DNA of 64,000 bases from Foliamicus sp963666765. GTDB lineage: Bacteria; Pseudomonadota; Gammaproteobacteria; Steroidobacterales; Foliamicaceae. The stretch is taken from NCBI GenBank assembly GCA_963666765.1, contig OY762933.1:434001-498000 (forward strand), read 5' to 3'. The notes beneath the pieces were generated by a model that was given only the letters and a program-made list of their open reading frames with translations, ran no database searches and was not told the DNA's origin. Below are positions 18,501 through 26,257 of the stretch, one piece after another. The position numbers and the translations under genes are program-made. Every line of letters starts with the position of its first letter. Position 1 is the stretch's first letter.

Positions 18501-18744
18501 GCGTTCCGGGTACTTCCAGGGCTACAGTCGCGATACGGGCGCCCGAATACGCTACGTGGATGACTACAAGACGCTGGACCTTCGCTTGAGATACGACATC
18601 ACCGACAGTATTCAAATGTCGCTGGAAGGCATTAACGTGCTTGGAGAGCCACGTATCGATTTTCGTGGATTGGAAGGCCAGGTGGGTCAAACCCTGGAGT
18701 ACGGCCCGCGCTTGTTCGTAGGCGTTCGGGCCAAATTCAATTGA
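15577..18744 (+). CDS. TonB-dependent outer-membrane receptor, probable alginate oligosaccharide uptake
   Basis: 1055 residues. Signal peptide (about 1-33, ending VYAQ), a TonB-box-like EEIVVTGVRL near 50, a plug domain (ALSIGEALETITGA, AIRGLGPYLGTTTVN), then a 22-strand barrel ending with an aromatic-rich strand (YGPRLFVGVRAKFN). The length and plug type are those of the large Caulobacter-like carbohydrate receptors. It heads the locus regulator, PL6, PL17 and SDR, so uptake of alginate oligomers is the likely role, powered by TonB-ExbBD. The specificity is inferred from the neighbours. Confidence 0.88.
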   Translation: MREIAVTAGPGRRALVSLCAILAMALTGSLVYAQEEEDSEVPIEVDESIIEEIVVTGVRLDIQNSIQLKRNSVEIVDGLNADEIGSLPALSIGEALETITGAATHRENVAATEVAIRGLGPYLGTTTVNVRESTNGGGNRAVNFSIFPSELFNSVAIHKTQSASYIEGAVSGQVQLTTRRPIEYGKQLAQFSLKSSAHPDDSDIIGQDERGYRATASYINSWDFDGLGTIGITLGGQLRDDSNPEAEATHSTGGGRLEVCLLESFDPMAQPFDLSSRCENNASGSSGDSALSNDRLQDLIDSNPDYNSVADIPFAYIPRSRQFRQNTTDDDRHAIFGAIQWQPNDNVDVMLDFQQSERDQKELRRDLLFGNTQNAVRDLVSNPRTGLVESFVVDTGIRSKTTDFVRFEEYEGAGLNIAWQATDALEVSFDAAFADTRRVETDIEATLGADEVLRTDPSDVQSREDFWIRFDVDVPGTDGLALPTVLSTDGSSSRDPASLLDFDVNDPRYFTGRDRAQVRGRQQIREHTIDALRLDFSWDTESLGFVNNLQAGVRSSSLEYRTFGGNRTRAGINLFDDEDLDGVPHGSNSTLEARTVIFNAANNCGQSGFPEPDFLSESRGGRDLITFAHGIGTGTGWATFDFGCLLDELLANYGGRSAMQLQNGIETSSVDLTEDVTALYLQANYESLMSGRPVRGNFGVRVVRTDVDSIGYRTPLTVIQEEGLYFVEPADTDAQYESVLQTNSYTEVLPSLTFIMDLNADWVLRAGVFRGMSRPDPHSYSNSRSISTNNSDDVESGYGSLEEAVYGISSSGNPKLQALPSWNVDVGLEWYANEDTLLAAGVYWKRFQGAFENAYQPEDFLIDGNVVTGSVRTTQVSDKESDLTGVEITATHSFGYLPGFLGGFGGKISYNYADSGFEFEDGHGGDGIAFDADGNATPLLGLLPPAGLWGLSRHTSATQIYWQNDRFNVQAIFKARSGYFQGYSRDTGARIRYVDDYKTLDLRLRYDITDSIQMSLEGINVLGEPRIDFRGLEGQVGQTLEYGPRLFVGVRAKFN

Positions 18745-18756
18745 TTGGCCGGTGCG

Positions 18757-19503
18757 ATGAAGGGACAGAAGCTGTATGAGTCCGTTGCGCAAAGGATTGC
18801 GCGGCGGTTGGAAAAGGGCGTGTATCCGCCCGGCACCCGCTTGCCCGGCGAACGTGAGCTTGCAGAACACTTCAGTGTTAGCCGGGTTACAGTCCGCCAA
18901 GCCTTGGTTTCGCTGCAGGCTCTTGGAAAGCTCGAAGTGCGGGCCGGCTCGGGAGCGCATGTCCTTGACGCGGCCGCAGCGCAGGTCGATGTGCTTCCCA
19001 AGGCAAGCGCGCTCGAATTGACGGAGGCGCGGTCGCTGTTCGAGTCCGAGGTTGCCGCGCTGGCGGCGGGCGATATCAGCGACGAAACGCTGGCTGAGCT
19101 TGAGCGGCTCATCGAGGACATGAGCAGCGACGACCACGACAACCCCCATGCGGCGGAACTCGCCGACCGGGACTTCCACCTGGCCATTGCCGCCGCCGCC
19201 GGAAATTCCGTGCTCTATTACATTGTCGAGAAGCTCTGGCGGATGCGCATGGAGCTGGCGCCGGTGAAGAAGGTGTACGACTCGGTCTGCTCGGAAGACG
19301 CGACGGCGCGCGGAGCAGAGCACCGCGAGATTCTCGATGCGCTGCACAGCCGCGATCCCGCCCAGGCTCGGCTGGCAATGAGAAAGCACTTTACGCGGCT
19401 GCTGGAGTCGATGCTCGACGTGACCGAGCAGAATGCGCTGAGGGACGTGCGCAGGAAGGCCAGCGAGAGCCGGGAGCGTTTCCTCAAGAGCGCGCGGATT
19501 TAG
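18757..19503 (+). CDS. GntR-family (FCD/FadR subfamily) transcriptional regulator of the alginate locus
   Basis: 248 residues from ATG 18757, 12 bases after the receptor stop; a TTG at 18745 would add four residues. N-terminal winged helix-turn-helix (LPGERELAEHFSVSRVTVRQ, about 30-50). The C-terminal all-helical FCD domain has DRDFHLAI, AGN and AEHREILDAL, which include the Asp and His residues that bind a metal and organic-acid ligand. FCD regulators commonly sense uronates, so derepression by an alginate breakdown product such as DEH or KDG is likely. It lies between the receptor and lyase genes, suggesting autoregulation. Confidence 0.9.
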   Translation: MKGQKLYESVAQRIARRLEKGVYPPGTRLPGERELAEHFSVSRVTVRQALVSLQALGKLEVRAGSGAHVLDAAAAQVDVLPKASALELTEARSLFESEVAALAAGDISDETLAELERLIEDMSSDDHDNPHAAELADRDFHLAIAAAAGNSVLYYIVEKLWRMRMELAPVKKVYDSVCSEDATARGAEHREILDALHSRDPAQARLAMRKHFTRLLESMLDVTEQNALRDVRRKASESRERFLKSARI

Positions 19504-19535
19504 CTGACAGGCCCCGCCAAGTCTGGAGTCCTCTT

Positions 19536-21743
19536 ATGTGCCGGTGCCGGAAATTTCTGGTAGCTTCCGCGCTCGCCATTCTCGCGGCGGGAAGCTTATC
19601 CGCAACCGAGACGCTGGTCAGGAACCAGGACGAATACCGTGATGCGGTCAGGCGCGCGAAGCCGGGTGACGTCATCGTGCTCGCCAACGGCGTCTGGCGC
19701 GATTTCGAGATTCTGTTCACCGGAACCGGCTTGCCGCAACAGCCGATCACGCTGACAGCCGAGACCAAAGGTGGGGTCGTGATCAGCGGACAGTCCAATC
19801 TGCGCCTTGCCGGCGAGTACCTGGTCGTGTCGGGACTGGTGTTCAGGGACGGCTATTCGCCCACCAATACCGTAATCTCGTTTCGGCGCACGAAGGGGGA
19901 GCCTGCCAACTACTCGAGGGTAACCGAGACGGTCATCGACCGGTTCAACAAGCCGGAGCGGCATGAGATTGATTTCTGGGTGCTGATGTTCGGGCGCCAC
20001 AATCGCTTCGACCACAACCACCTCGAGGGCAAGGGCAATCTCGGCGTGACCATGGCCGTGCGGCTGGATGGCGAGGAGAACCAGCGAAACCACCACCGCA
20101 TCGACCACAACTACTTTGGCCCGCGCCCGATACTGGGATCCAACGGCGGCGAAACGCTGCGAATCGGCACCAGCCACTATTCCCTCGCCGATTCGCTGAC
20201 CGTCGTGGAGAACAACGTATTCGATCGCTGCGACGGCGAGCTGGAGATCATCTCCAACAAGTCGGGCGGCAATACCTACCGCGGAAACCTGTTCCTGGAA
20301 TCGCGCGGCACGCTGACGATGCGTCACGGCAACAACGCCGTGATCGAGGACAACGTCTTTCTCGGCAACGGTGTTCCCAACACCGGCGGCATACGGGTCA
20401 TCAACAAGGGGCATGTGGTCCGCAACAACTACCTGCACGGGCTCACCGGCTACCGCTTCGGGGCCGCCTTCACGGTCATGAACGGCGTTCCCGATTCGCC
20501 GCTCAACCGCTATCACCAGGTCGAGGACGTGCTGATGGAGAACAACTCGATCATCGAGTGCGACTACATCGAAATGGCCGGGGGCAGCGACGAAGAGCGC
20601 TCGGCGACGCCGATCGACAGCACGTTCCGCGCCAACCTGGTGTTCAACCGCGACGGGGAGAACGTCATCCGCGTGCATGACGACATCAGTGGAATTGCCT
20701 TTGAGGGCAATGCTTCAAATGCGGTCAGTGAAATGCCCATAGAGCAGGGTTTTGCGAACTCCCCGATCGGGATGCAAAGGGCGGACAACGGGCTGTGGTA
20801 TCCGGCCGGCGACGAACTCGCCTCCATCGGTGTTCGCGCCGACCTCCAGGTGATGGACAAGGACGACACCGGTGTGGCTTGGTACCCAAAACCGGCGCCT
20901 TCCCAAGCGCCGCCGGCAACGATCATCGTCAGCCCGGGCGAGGATGCCCTGTTCAATGCCGCCAGCCGCGCCCCGGCCGGATCGATCCTGGAAGTGGCTC
21001 CCGGCTCCTACCGGGTCAGGAAGACGATCGTGATCGACCGGCCGCTGAGCATTCGCGCGGCGCAGGGCCGCGGAACGGTGACGCTGGAGTTTGAGCGCCC
21101 GGCGCTGTTCGAGCTGGACGATGGCGCGCGCCTCGAGCTTTCGGGGCTTGAGATTTCCGGCGCGGCTTCTCCCGACATGTCGGGCAACTCGGTGATTCGC
21201 ACCAGCCGCTACTCGATGACGAGCAACTACGCCCTGACCGTCGAGGACTGCTCCGTAAGCGACCTGGACGTCAATTACACTTTCAATTTCCTGTTGGTGG
21301 CCAAGAACACCTTCGCGGATGCGATTCGCATCACGCGCTCCGAATTCAGCGACATCAGCGGCAGCGTGCTTTCGATGAGCAGGGAAATCGACGACCTGGG
21401 CCGCTATAACGGCGAAGTAATCTCAGTAGTCGACAGCCGGTTCAGCAATATCGGCGGCGCCGTGGTTGACATTTACCGCGGCGGAACGGATGAGAGCACC
21501 TTCGGCCCCCGGCTGGAAATCCGTTCCAGCGTGCTGGATTCGGTGGGCCACAACGCGCGCAACAAGACGGCCGCGTCGATACGGCTGCTGGGCGTGCAAA
21601 TGGCCGACATTCACGATAATGAATTCATCGACAGCCGGCCGATACGCGTAACGCACACGGTCGGCGATCCGATAACGCGAATCGGAGGCAACCGGTTTGC
21701 CGGTACGCCGCAGCCGATCGTCGGCGAGATCAGCGCCCCCTGA
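19536..21743 (+). CDS. PL6 alginate lyase, chondroitinase-B-like fold
   Basis: 735 residues with a signal peptide (SALAILAAGSLSA). It has two right-handed beta-helix regions: an N-terminal catalytic one (about 25-400) and a C-terminal one (about 440-730), the two-domain form of PL6 subfamily 1. Seen: NGGETLRIGTSHYSL and EIISNKSGGNTYRGN, with Lys242 and Arg263 spaced 21 residues apart as in the Lys/Arg catalytic pair of AlyGC; acidic residues for calcium lie in NGGE. It cleaves alginate by beta-elimination in the periplasm or at the outer membrane. It overlaps the PL17 gene by one base, so they are co-transcribed. Confidence 0.92.
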   Translation: MCRCRKFLVASALAILAAGSLSATETLVRNQDEYRDAVRRAKPGDVIVLANGVWRDFEILFTGTGLPQQPITLTAETKGGVVISGQSNLRLAGEYLVVSGLVFRDGYSPTNTVISFRRTKGEPANYSRVTETVIDRFNKPERHEIDFWVLMFGRHNRFDHNHLEGKGNLGVTMAVRLDGEENQRNHHRIDHNYFGPRPILGSNGGETLRIGTSHYSLADSLTVVENNVFDRCDGELEIISNKSGGNTYRGNLFLESRGTLTMRHGNNAVIEDNVFLGNGVPNTGGIRVINKGHVVRNNYLHGLTGYRFGAAFTVMNGVPDSPLNRYHQVEDVLMENNSIIECDYIEMAGGSDEERSATPIDSTFRANLVFNRDGENVIRVHDDISGIAFEGNASNAVSEMPIEQGFANSPIGMQRADNGLWYPAGDELASIGVRADLQVMDKDDTGVAWYPKPAPSQAPPATIIVSPGEDALFNAASRAPAGSILEVAPGSYRVRKTIVIDRPLSIRAAQGRGTVTLEFERPALFELDDGARLELSGLEISGAASPDMSGNSVIRTSRYSMTSNYALTVEDCSVSDLDVNYTFNFLLVAKNTFADAIRITRSEFSDISGSVLSMSREIDDLGRYNGEVISVVDSRFSNIGGAVVDIYRGGTDESTFGPRLEIRSSVLDSVGHNARNKTAASIRLLGVQMADIHDNEFIDSRPIRVTHTVGDPITRIGGNRFAGTPQPIVGEISAP

Positions 21744-23962
21744 TGCGGAATACCTTTGCCGTTCTGGCCCTCGCGGCCTTCGTGATTGGCGGCTGGCCAC
21801 AGGAAGGCGGGGCATCTCATCCCCGCCTGCTGCTGACCGCCGGGGATGTCGCGAGTATTACCGGCACGATGGGCGAATCGCCGAGCTTTATGCGCTCTCT
21901 GGACCGGACACGGGCACGCGTCGACCGTTATTTCGCTTCCCCGCCCGATGTCCCCGCGCCGACCGATGCCGGCGGCGGCTATTCGCACGAGCAGCACAAG
22001 AGCAACGCAGTCGCGATCCGCGAGGCCGGCGTCGTCTATCAACTGACCGGCGTCGTGCGCTACGCCGAACATGCCCGGTCGCTGTTGCTGGCCTACGCCG
22101 CAATGTACCCGGAGTTGGGCGAGCATCCCCGGAAGAAGGAGCAGACGCCCGGCCGGCTGTTCTGGCAGAGCCTTAACGAATCGGTGTGGCTGGTGCATGC
22201 CATCCAGGGCTATGACGCGATTGTCGAGACGCTTTCCGATGACGACAGGTCCATCATAGAAGGAGGAGTGCTGCGGCCCATGGCCGATTTCCTGTCGGTG
22301 GAATCGCCGCAGACCTTCGACCGGATTCACAACCACGGAACCTGGGCGGTGGCGGCCGTCGGAATGACGGGATACACGCTCGATGACCGCTCTTACGTGG
22401 AGACCTCGCTCTACGGGCTCAATCGCGATGGCAGCGCCGGTTTCCTCAGGCAGCTTGACCTGCTGCTCTCGCCGGACGGCTACTACGCCGAGGGCCCGTA
22501 CTACCAGCGCTACGCACTGATGCCGCTGGTCGTTTTCGCCCGGAGCATCCAGAACAACGATCCGGAACTGAAGATCTTCGAGTATCGCGACGGCCTGCTG
22601 CTCAAGGCGATCTATGCATGCATCGAGCTGTCCTACGGCGGACTGTTCTTTCCGATCAACGACGCGATCAGGGAAAAGGGACTGGATACCGTGGAATTGC
22701 GTTACGGCGTTCCCATCGCCTACGCGCTGACCGGTGATCCGAGGTTGCTCTCCGTGGCCCTGCGGCAAGGCGCCTACGTGCTTACCGGCGATGGCTTCGC
22801 GGCGGCGCGGGCGGCGGACCGCGGCGAGGCGCAGCCGTACGAGCATCGCTCGATGCTTTTCCGGGACGGCCCGTCCGGGACGCAGGGCGGTCTGGCCGTC
22901 ATTCGCAACGGCGCCGGCGCCGGCCATCAGGCGCTGGTGCTGAAGGCAACGGCCCAGGGCATGGGGCACGGCCATTTCGACAAGCTCAACTGGATCTTCT
23001 ACGACAACGGCCGCGAGATCGTGGCGGACTACGGCGCCGCGCGCTTCCTCAATATCGAGCCCAAGGACGGCGGGCGCTATCTGCCCGAAAACGAGACCTG
23101 GGCCAAGCAGACAATCGCCCACAACACACTTGTAGTGGATGAGACGAGTCATTTCGGCGCCCGAACGTCCACCGGCGAGCGGTTCCATCCGGAGATGCTG
23201 TTCTTTCACAGCGATGGAGACATTCACATTGCCGCAGCGTCGATGGAGAACGCCTATGAGGACGTAGCGTTCAATCGAACCTTTGCGGTGCTGGATGGAA
23301 TTGTCGCCGGTGGCCCGGTAGTGATGGATGTGCTCAATGTCTTCGGTTCCGGGGAACGAAAATATGATCTGCCGCTTCATTTCAACGGCCAGTTCATCAC
23401 CAGCGATCCGCCGCTTGAGGCGCAAACGAAGAGCCTGCAGCCGCTTGGCGGGGCCAATGGCTATCAACACCTGTGGCGCCTGGCGGAGACAGGAGTGGCC
23501 GCGGGTCAGCTGTTCTCGCTGACCTGGCTGGCGGGCGATCGTTTCTATACCTGGTCCGCCAGGGCCGAGGAACCGCTTGAGGTCGTTCTGGCGGAACTCG
23601 GCGCCAACGATCCGCAGTTGAACCTGCGCCGGGAGCAGGCGGTAATCCTTCGATTGAGGGGTGGGAGCAGGAACACCTTCCTGTCCACGCTGGAAGTGCA
23701 CGGCGAGTACAACTCGACCGAGGAATTCACCATCGGCAGTGACGGATCGATCGATTCGATCGAATGCTACAGCGACGGCCGCCGCGATGTGATCCGGCTT
23801 GTCAACAGGCAGCGTGAGGAGCGATTCCTGGCGCTTTCCTACAATCCGGACGGGAACCTGGAACATAGCGTCCGCATCGCCGGACGCGAGTTCGTGTGGA
23901 AGGGCTACTTCGGCTTGTTCGACGAGAACGGGCTGCTGGCCTCGAAGAATTCAGACCAATGA
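21743..23962 (+). CDS. PL17 oligoalginate lyase, heparinase II/III-like
   Basis: 739 residues, with a start overlapping the PL6 stop (TGATG). Signal peptide (about 1-25). An alpha/alpha toroid (about 30-370) with RIHNHGTWAVAAVGM (the Asn-His pair of the active site) and DGYYAEGPYYQRYAL (catalytic Tyr region) is followed by a beta-sandwich domain with GMGHGHFDKLNWIFY and TIAHNTLVVDE, typical of Heparinase II/III C-terminal domains. PL17 enzymes release the unsaturated monouronate from alginate oligomers, which becomes DEH. This is the exolytic partner of the PL6 enzyme. Confidence 0.92.
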   Translation: MRNTFAVLALAAFVIGGWPQEGGASHPRLLLTAGDVASITGTMGESPSFMRSLDRTRARVDRYFASPPDVPAPTDAGGGYSHEQHKSNAVAIREAGVVYQLTGVVRYAEHARSLLLAYAAMYPELGEHPRKKEQTPGRLFWQSLNESVWLVHAIQGYDAIVETLSDDDRSIIEGGVLRPMADFLSVESPQTFDRIHNHGTWAVAAVGMTGYTLDDRSYVETSLYGLNRDGSAGFLRQLDLLLSPDGYYAEGPYYQRYALMPLVVFARSIQNNDPELKIFEYRDGLLLKAIYACIELSYGGLFFPINDAIREKGLDTVELRYGVPIAYALTGDPRLLSVALRQGAYVLTGDGFAAARAADRGEAQPYEHRSMLFRDGPSGTQGGLAVIRNGAGAGHQALVLKATAQGMGHGHFDKLNWIFYDNGREIVADYGAARFLNIEPKDGGRYLPENETWAKQTIAHNTLVVDETSHFGARTSTGERFHPEMLFFHSDGDIHIAAASMENAYEDVAFNRTFAVLDGIVAGGPVVMDVLNVFGSGERKYDLPLHFNGQFITSDPPLEAQTKSLQPLGGANGYQHLWRLAETGVAAGQLFSLTWLAGDRFYTWSARAEEPLEVVLAELGANDPQLNLRREQAVILRLRGGSRNTFLSTLEVHGEYNSTEEFTIGSDGSIDSIECYSDGRRDVIRLVNRQREERFLALSYNPDGNLEHSVRIAGREFVWKGYFGLFDENGLLASKNSDQ

Positions 23963-23975
23963 AGGGGAAAAGAGT

Positions 23976-24722
23976 ATGGAAGGCAAGGTAGCAATCGTCG
24001 CCGGCGGATCAAGGGATATCGGCAGGGCCGTGTCGCTGGCCCTGGCCGGGGCCGGCGCCAGGGTGGCCGTCAACTACTACAACAATGCCGCCGCCGGTGA
24101 GGAAACCGTCGAAAGCATCAGTCAGGCCGGGGGCGCCGCGATCGCCGTCGCGGGCGACATGACCGAGCGGCAGTCGGTCGAGAACCTGGTGGCCGAGACC
24201 CGCCGCGCCTATGGCGATTCCATTGATGTGCTGGTGAATGTCGTCGGCGGACTGGTAGCGCGCAAGGCGCTGGCGGATATGGACGAAGAGTTCCTGGAAC
24301 ACGTCCTTCGGCTTAATGTCACCAGCACGTTCCTGACCACGCAATGCGTTGTCCCCCACATGGCGGAAGGAGGATCCATCGTCAATCTTGCCTCGCAGGC
24401 AGGCCGGGATGGGGGCGGTCCGGGTGCGGCGGCCTACTCGACGGCCAAGGGTGCGGTAATGTCACTTACGCGAGCGATGGCCAAGGAACTGGGACCCGCG
24501 GGCATCCGGGTCAATTGCGTATGCCCGGGAATGATCGACACGACCTTTCACGACACGTTCACCAAGGACGCCGTGCGTGCGAACGTCGCCGCGGCCACGC
24601 CTTTGCGGCGCGAGGGAAACCCGGAAGAGGTAGCGGAGCTGGTGGCCTACCTGGCTTCGCCCGGGGCCAGTTTCATTACCGGCGCGAGCGTGGACATCAA
24701 CGGCGGCGCCTTTTTCTCCTGA
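23976..24722 (+). CDS. Short-chain dehydrogenase, probable DEH (4-deoxy-hexoseulose uronate) reductase
   Basis: 248 residues from ATG 23976 with GAAGGGGAA upstream; the frame extends further up but inside the PL17 gene. Rossmann motif VAGGSRDIGRAV, NVVGG in place of NNAG, Ser in NLASQAG, and the YSTAK catalytic pair; the C-terminal TGASVDINGG is the classical SDR ending. In alginate loci an SDR in this position reduces DEH to 2-keto-3-deoxygluconate with NAD(P)H in the cytoplasm. KDG kinase and aldolase are not in the window. Function is assigned mainly by context. Confidence 0.85.
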   Translation: MEGKVAIVAGGSRDIGRAVSLALAGAGARVAVNYYNNAAAGEETVESISQAGGAAIAVAGDMTERQSVENLVAETRRAYGDSIDVLVNVVGGLVARKALADMDEEFLEHVLRLNVTSTFLTTQCVVPHMAEGGSIVNLASQAGRDGGGPGAAAYSTAKGAVMSLTRAMAKELGPAGIRVNCVCPGMIDTTFHDTFTKDAVRANVAAATPLRREGNPEEVAELVAYLASPGASFITGASVDINGGAFFS

Positions 24723-24751
24723 TTCGCCGATGCAACAAACCAGTAAACTCC

Positions 24752-24861
24752 GCTGGCGCTGACGCACAGGTCTTCCGGGAGACGCATGAATCCATCCATG
24801 GAGCTTGGTTCCGCCATCCCTGGCTCACACACTCCCGGAAGACCTGTGCGTCAGCGCCAGC
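24752..24861. repeat. Long perfect palindrome with two-hairpin cap, copy B
   Basis: Arms of 30 bases (24752-24781 and 24832-24861) are perfect inverted repeats around a 50-base cap containing CCATCCATGG and GCCATCCCTGGC-like mini-hairpins. The arm sequence is unrelated to copies A and C. It sits between the SDR stop and tRNA-Gly and may end the alginate transcript. Confidence 0.9.
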
Positions 24862-24927
24862 ACGCGGCTGTATGGTGCGTCTATTGAACCGGACGTGGCG
24901 TTACTGCTAGACTCGGCGCCGCTCAGA

Positions 24928-25002
24928 GCGGGAATAGCTCAGAGGTAGAGCACAACCTTGCCAAGGTTGGGGTCGCGGGTTCAAATCCCGTTTCCCGCTC
25001 CA
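24928..25002 (+). tRNA. tRNA-Gly(GCC)
   Basis: Cloverleaf by eye: acceptor GCGGGAA pairs with TTCCCGC, anticodon stem CAACC/GGTTG with loop TTGCCAA (anticodon GCC), T-arm CGCGGGTTCAAATCCCG, discriminator T, and CCA encoded (25000-25002). A T-run follows directly (TTTTTT), which may end transcription. tRNA-Cys lies 49 bases downstream. Confidence 0.96.
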
Positions 25003-25051
25003 TTTTTTCGGCAATAACCAGCGCCGTCCGGCGCCTTTTGCGGAACAGCCG

Positions 25052-25125
25052 GGCCAGGTGGCAGAGTGGCGATGCAGCGGACTGCAAATCCGTGGACGCC
25101 GGTTCAATTCCGGCCCTGGCCTCCA
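25052..25125 (+). tRNA. tRNA-Cys(GCA)
   Basis: Acceptor GGCCAGG pairs with CCTGGCC, anticodon stem CGGA/TCCG with loop CTGCAAA (anticodon GCA), T-arm GCCGGTTCAATTCCGGC, discriminator T and encoded CCA (25123-25125). It probably shares a transcript with tRNA-Gly just upstream. Confidence 0.96.
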
Positions 25126-25162
25126 ACCGCCGCCAACGGCGGCATTCGGGAAGGAACTGCAG

Positions 25163-26188
25163 ATGAAGCTCATACGACAACCCCTGGCAGCCCGTGGCAA
25201 AATCCCGCGTCGCGCCGAGACCGGCGAGACGCCCGCCTGGCAAGGCGCGAGGAGCGCGCATATCGGGCATATGCAAGCGACAAGCAACGCAGTCCAGGCG
25301 GGATGGATCGCCGGTCGAACGCAGTGGGAGTTTTGCCACGGGCTGCTGGTGTTTGCCATGGCGCTTGCCACGGCGTTTTCCGGTTCTGTTGCGCTCGCCG
25401 ACAGCCATGGCGGGGACTCCACGGACGCGCGCCTGCGGGCCGCCATCACCGGTGAGCATCGATCGGAAGAGAAAAGAGCCAGGGACGCCTATCGCAACCC
25501 GTACGAAACACTGACTTTCTTTGGTCTCAAGGAAGACATGACCGTGCTGGAAATCAATGCGACGGGCGGATGGTATACGGAGATCATTGCGCCGGTCGTT
25601 GCCAGTACGGGCAAGTACTACGCCACGATGTGGGACCCCACTACCAGCGAGTGGGCGAAAGGCGCTTACGACGATCTCGCGGAATTGATCGGGACCAACA
25701 GGGACCTGTTCGGCGACGCCGAAGTCGTAGGCATCAGCGGGGAGAATTTCAGGCCCATTGAACCGGGATCGGCCGACCTCGTGCTGACCTTCAGGAACAT
25801 CCATAACTGGATGACCAGCGGCAGCATTCACGACATGCTGGAAATGATGTACGTGTCGGCCAGGCCCGGCGGCCACCTGGGGATCGTGGAACACCGCGGA
25901 AACCCATTGATCCGGCAAGACCCCAAGGCCGTGTCCGGCTACGTCAATGAGGGCTATACCATCAGGCTCGCCGAAGAGGCCGGATGGCAGCTGGTCTCGG
26001 CCAGCGACATCAACAACAACCCGATGGACGACAAGGACTACGACAAGCGTGTCTGGCGCCTGCCGCCCACGCTTCGCTACCTGGCGCTGGAAGGCTGGCC
26101 CGAGGTGGACGATGCCCAGCGGATAAAGAGTCTGGCGATCGGGGAAAGTGACCGCTTCACGCTTCTGTTCGTGAAACCCACCGGCTGA
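25163..26188 (+). CDS. Exported class I methyltransferase-like protein (COG4798 type)
   Basis: 341 residues if translation begins at ATG 25163, which has GGGAAGGAA ahead. The first about 62 residues are atypical: a short basic start, then about 50 residues encoded by a palindromic repeat, then a hydrophobic signal-like stretch (LLVFAMALATAFSGSVALA). A start at ATG 25271 lies inside the palindrome. The domain (from about 75) matches predicted exported methyltransferases: RNPYETLTFFGLKEDMTVLEI, GGWYTEI in place of the usual SAM loop, DLVLTFRNIHNW, and ARPGGHLGIVEH. Whether it binds SAM or is catalytic is not known. The cellular location depends on which start is used. Confidence 0.8.
   Translation: MKLIRQPLAARGKIPRRAETGETPAWQGARSAHIGHMQATSNAVQAGWIAGRTQWEFCHGLLVFAMALATAFSGSVALADSHGGDSTDARLRAAITGEHRSEEKRARDAYRNPYETLTFFGLKEDMTVLEINATGGWYTEIIAPVVASTGKYYATMWDPTTSEWAKGAYDDLAELIGTNRDLFGDAEVVGISGENFRPIEPGSADLVLTFRNIHNWMTSGSIHDMLEMMYVSARPGGHLGIVEHRGNPLIRQDPKAVSGYVNEGYTIRLAEEAGWQLVSASDINNNPMDDKDYDKRVWRLPPTLRYLALEGWPEVDDAQRIKSLAIGESDRFTLLFVKPTG
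25183..25349. repeat. Imperfect long palindrome inside the methyltransferase 5' coding region
   Basis: Arms near 25183-25206 and 25326-25349 share a 16-base perfect core (25187-25202 with 25331-25346), and inner segments also pair (GACCGGCGA with TCGCCGGTC, CCGCCTGG with CCAGGCGG). An inner CATATCGGGCATATG hairpin forms the tip. The design resembles palindromes A-C (long outer stem, small inner hairpins), but the cap differs. It lies in frame within the predicted signal-peptide region. Confidence 0.75.
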
Positions 26189-26257
26189 CGTTTTTCCTTG
26201 CCCCGGGAACGAGGTCGTCCCGCCCCTCGCCGAGTGCTGGAAGCCTTTCTCTGCGTG

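Noticed and set aside
21611..23866. Long minus-strand open frame opposite the PL17 gene
   Set aside because: Its product has no family features and it is the mirror of a clearly recognised lyase in GC-rich DNA; such shadows are common here.
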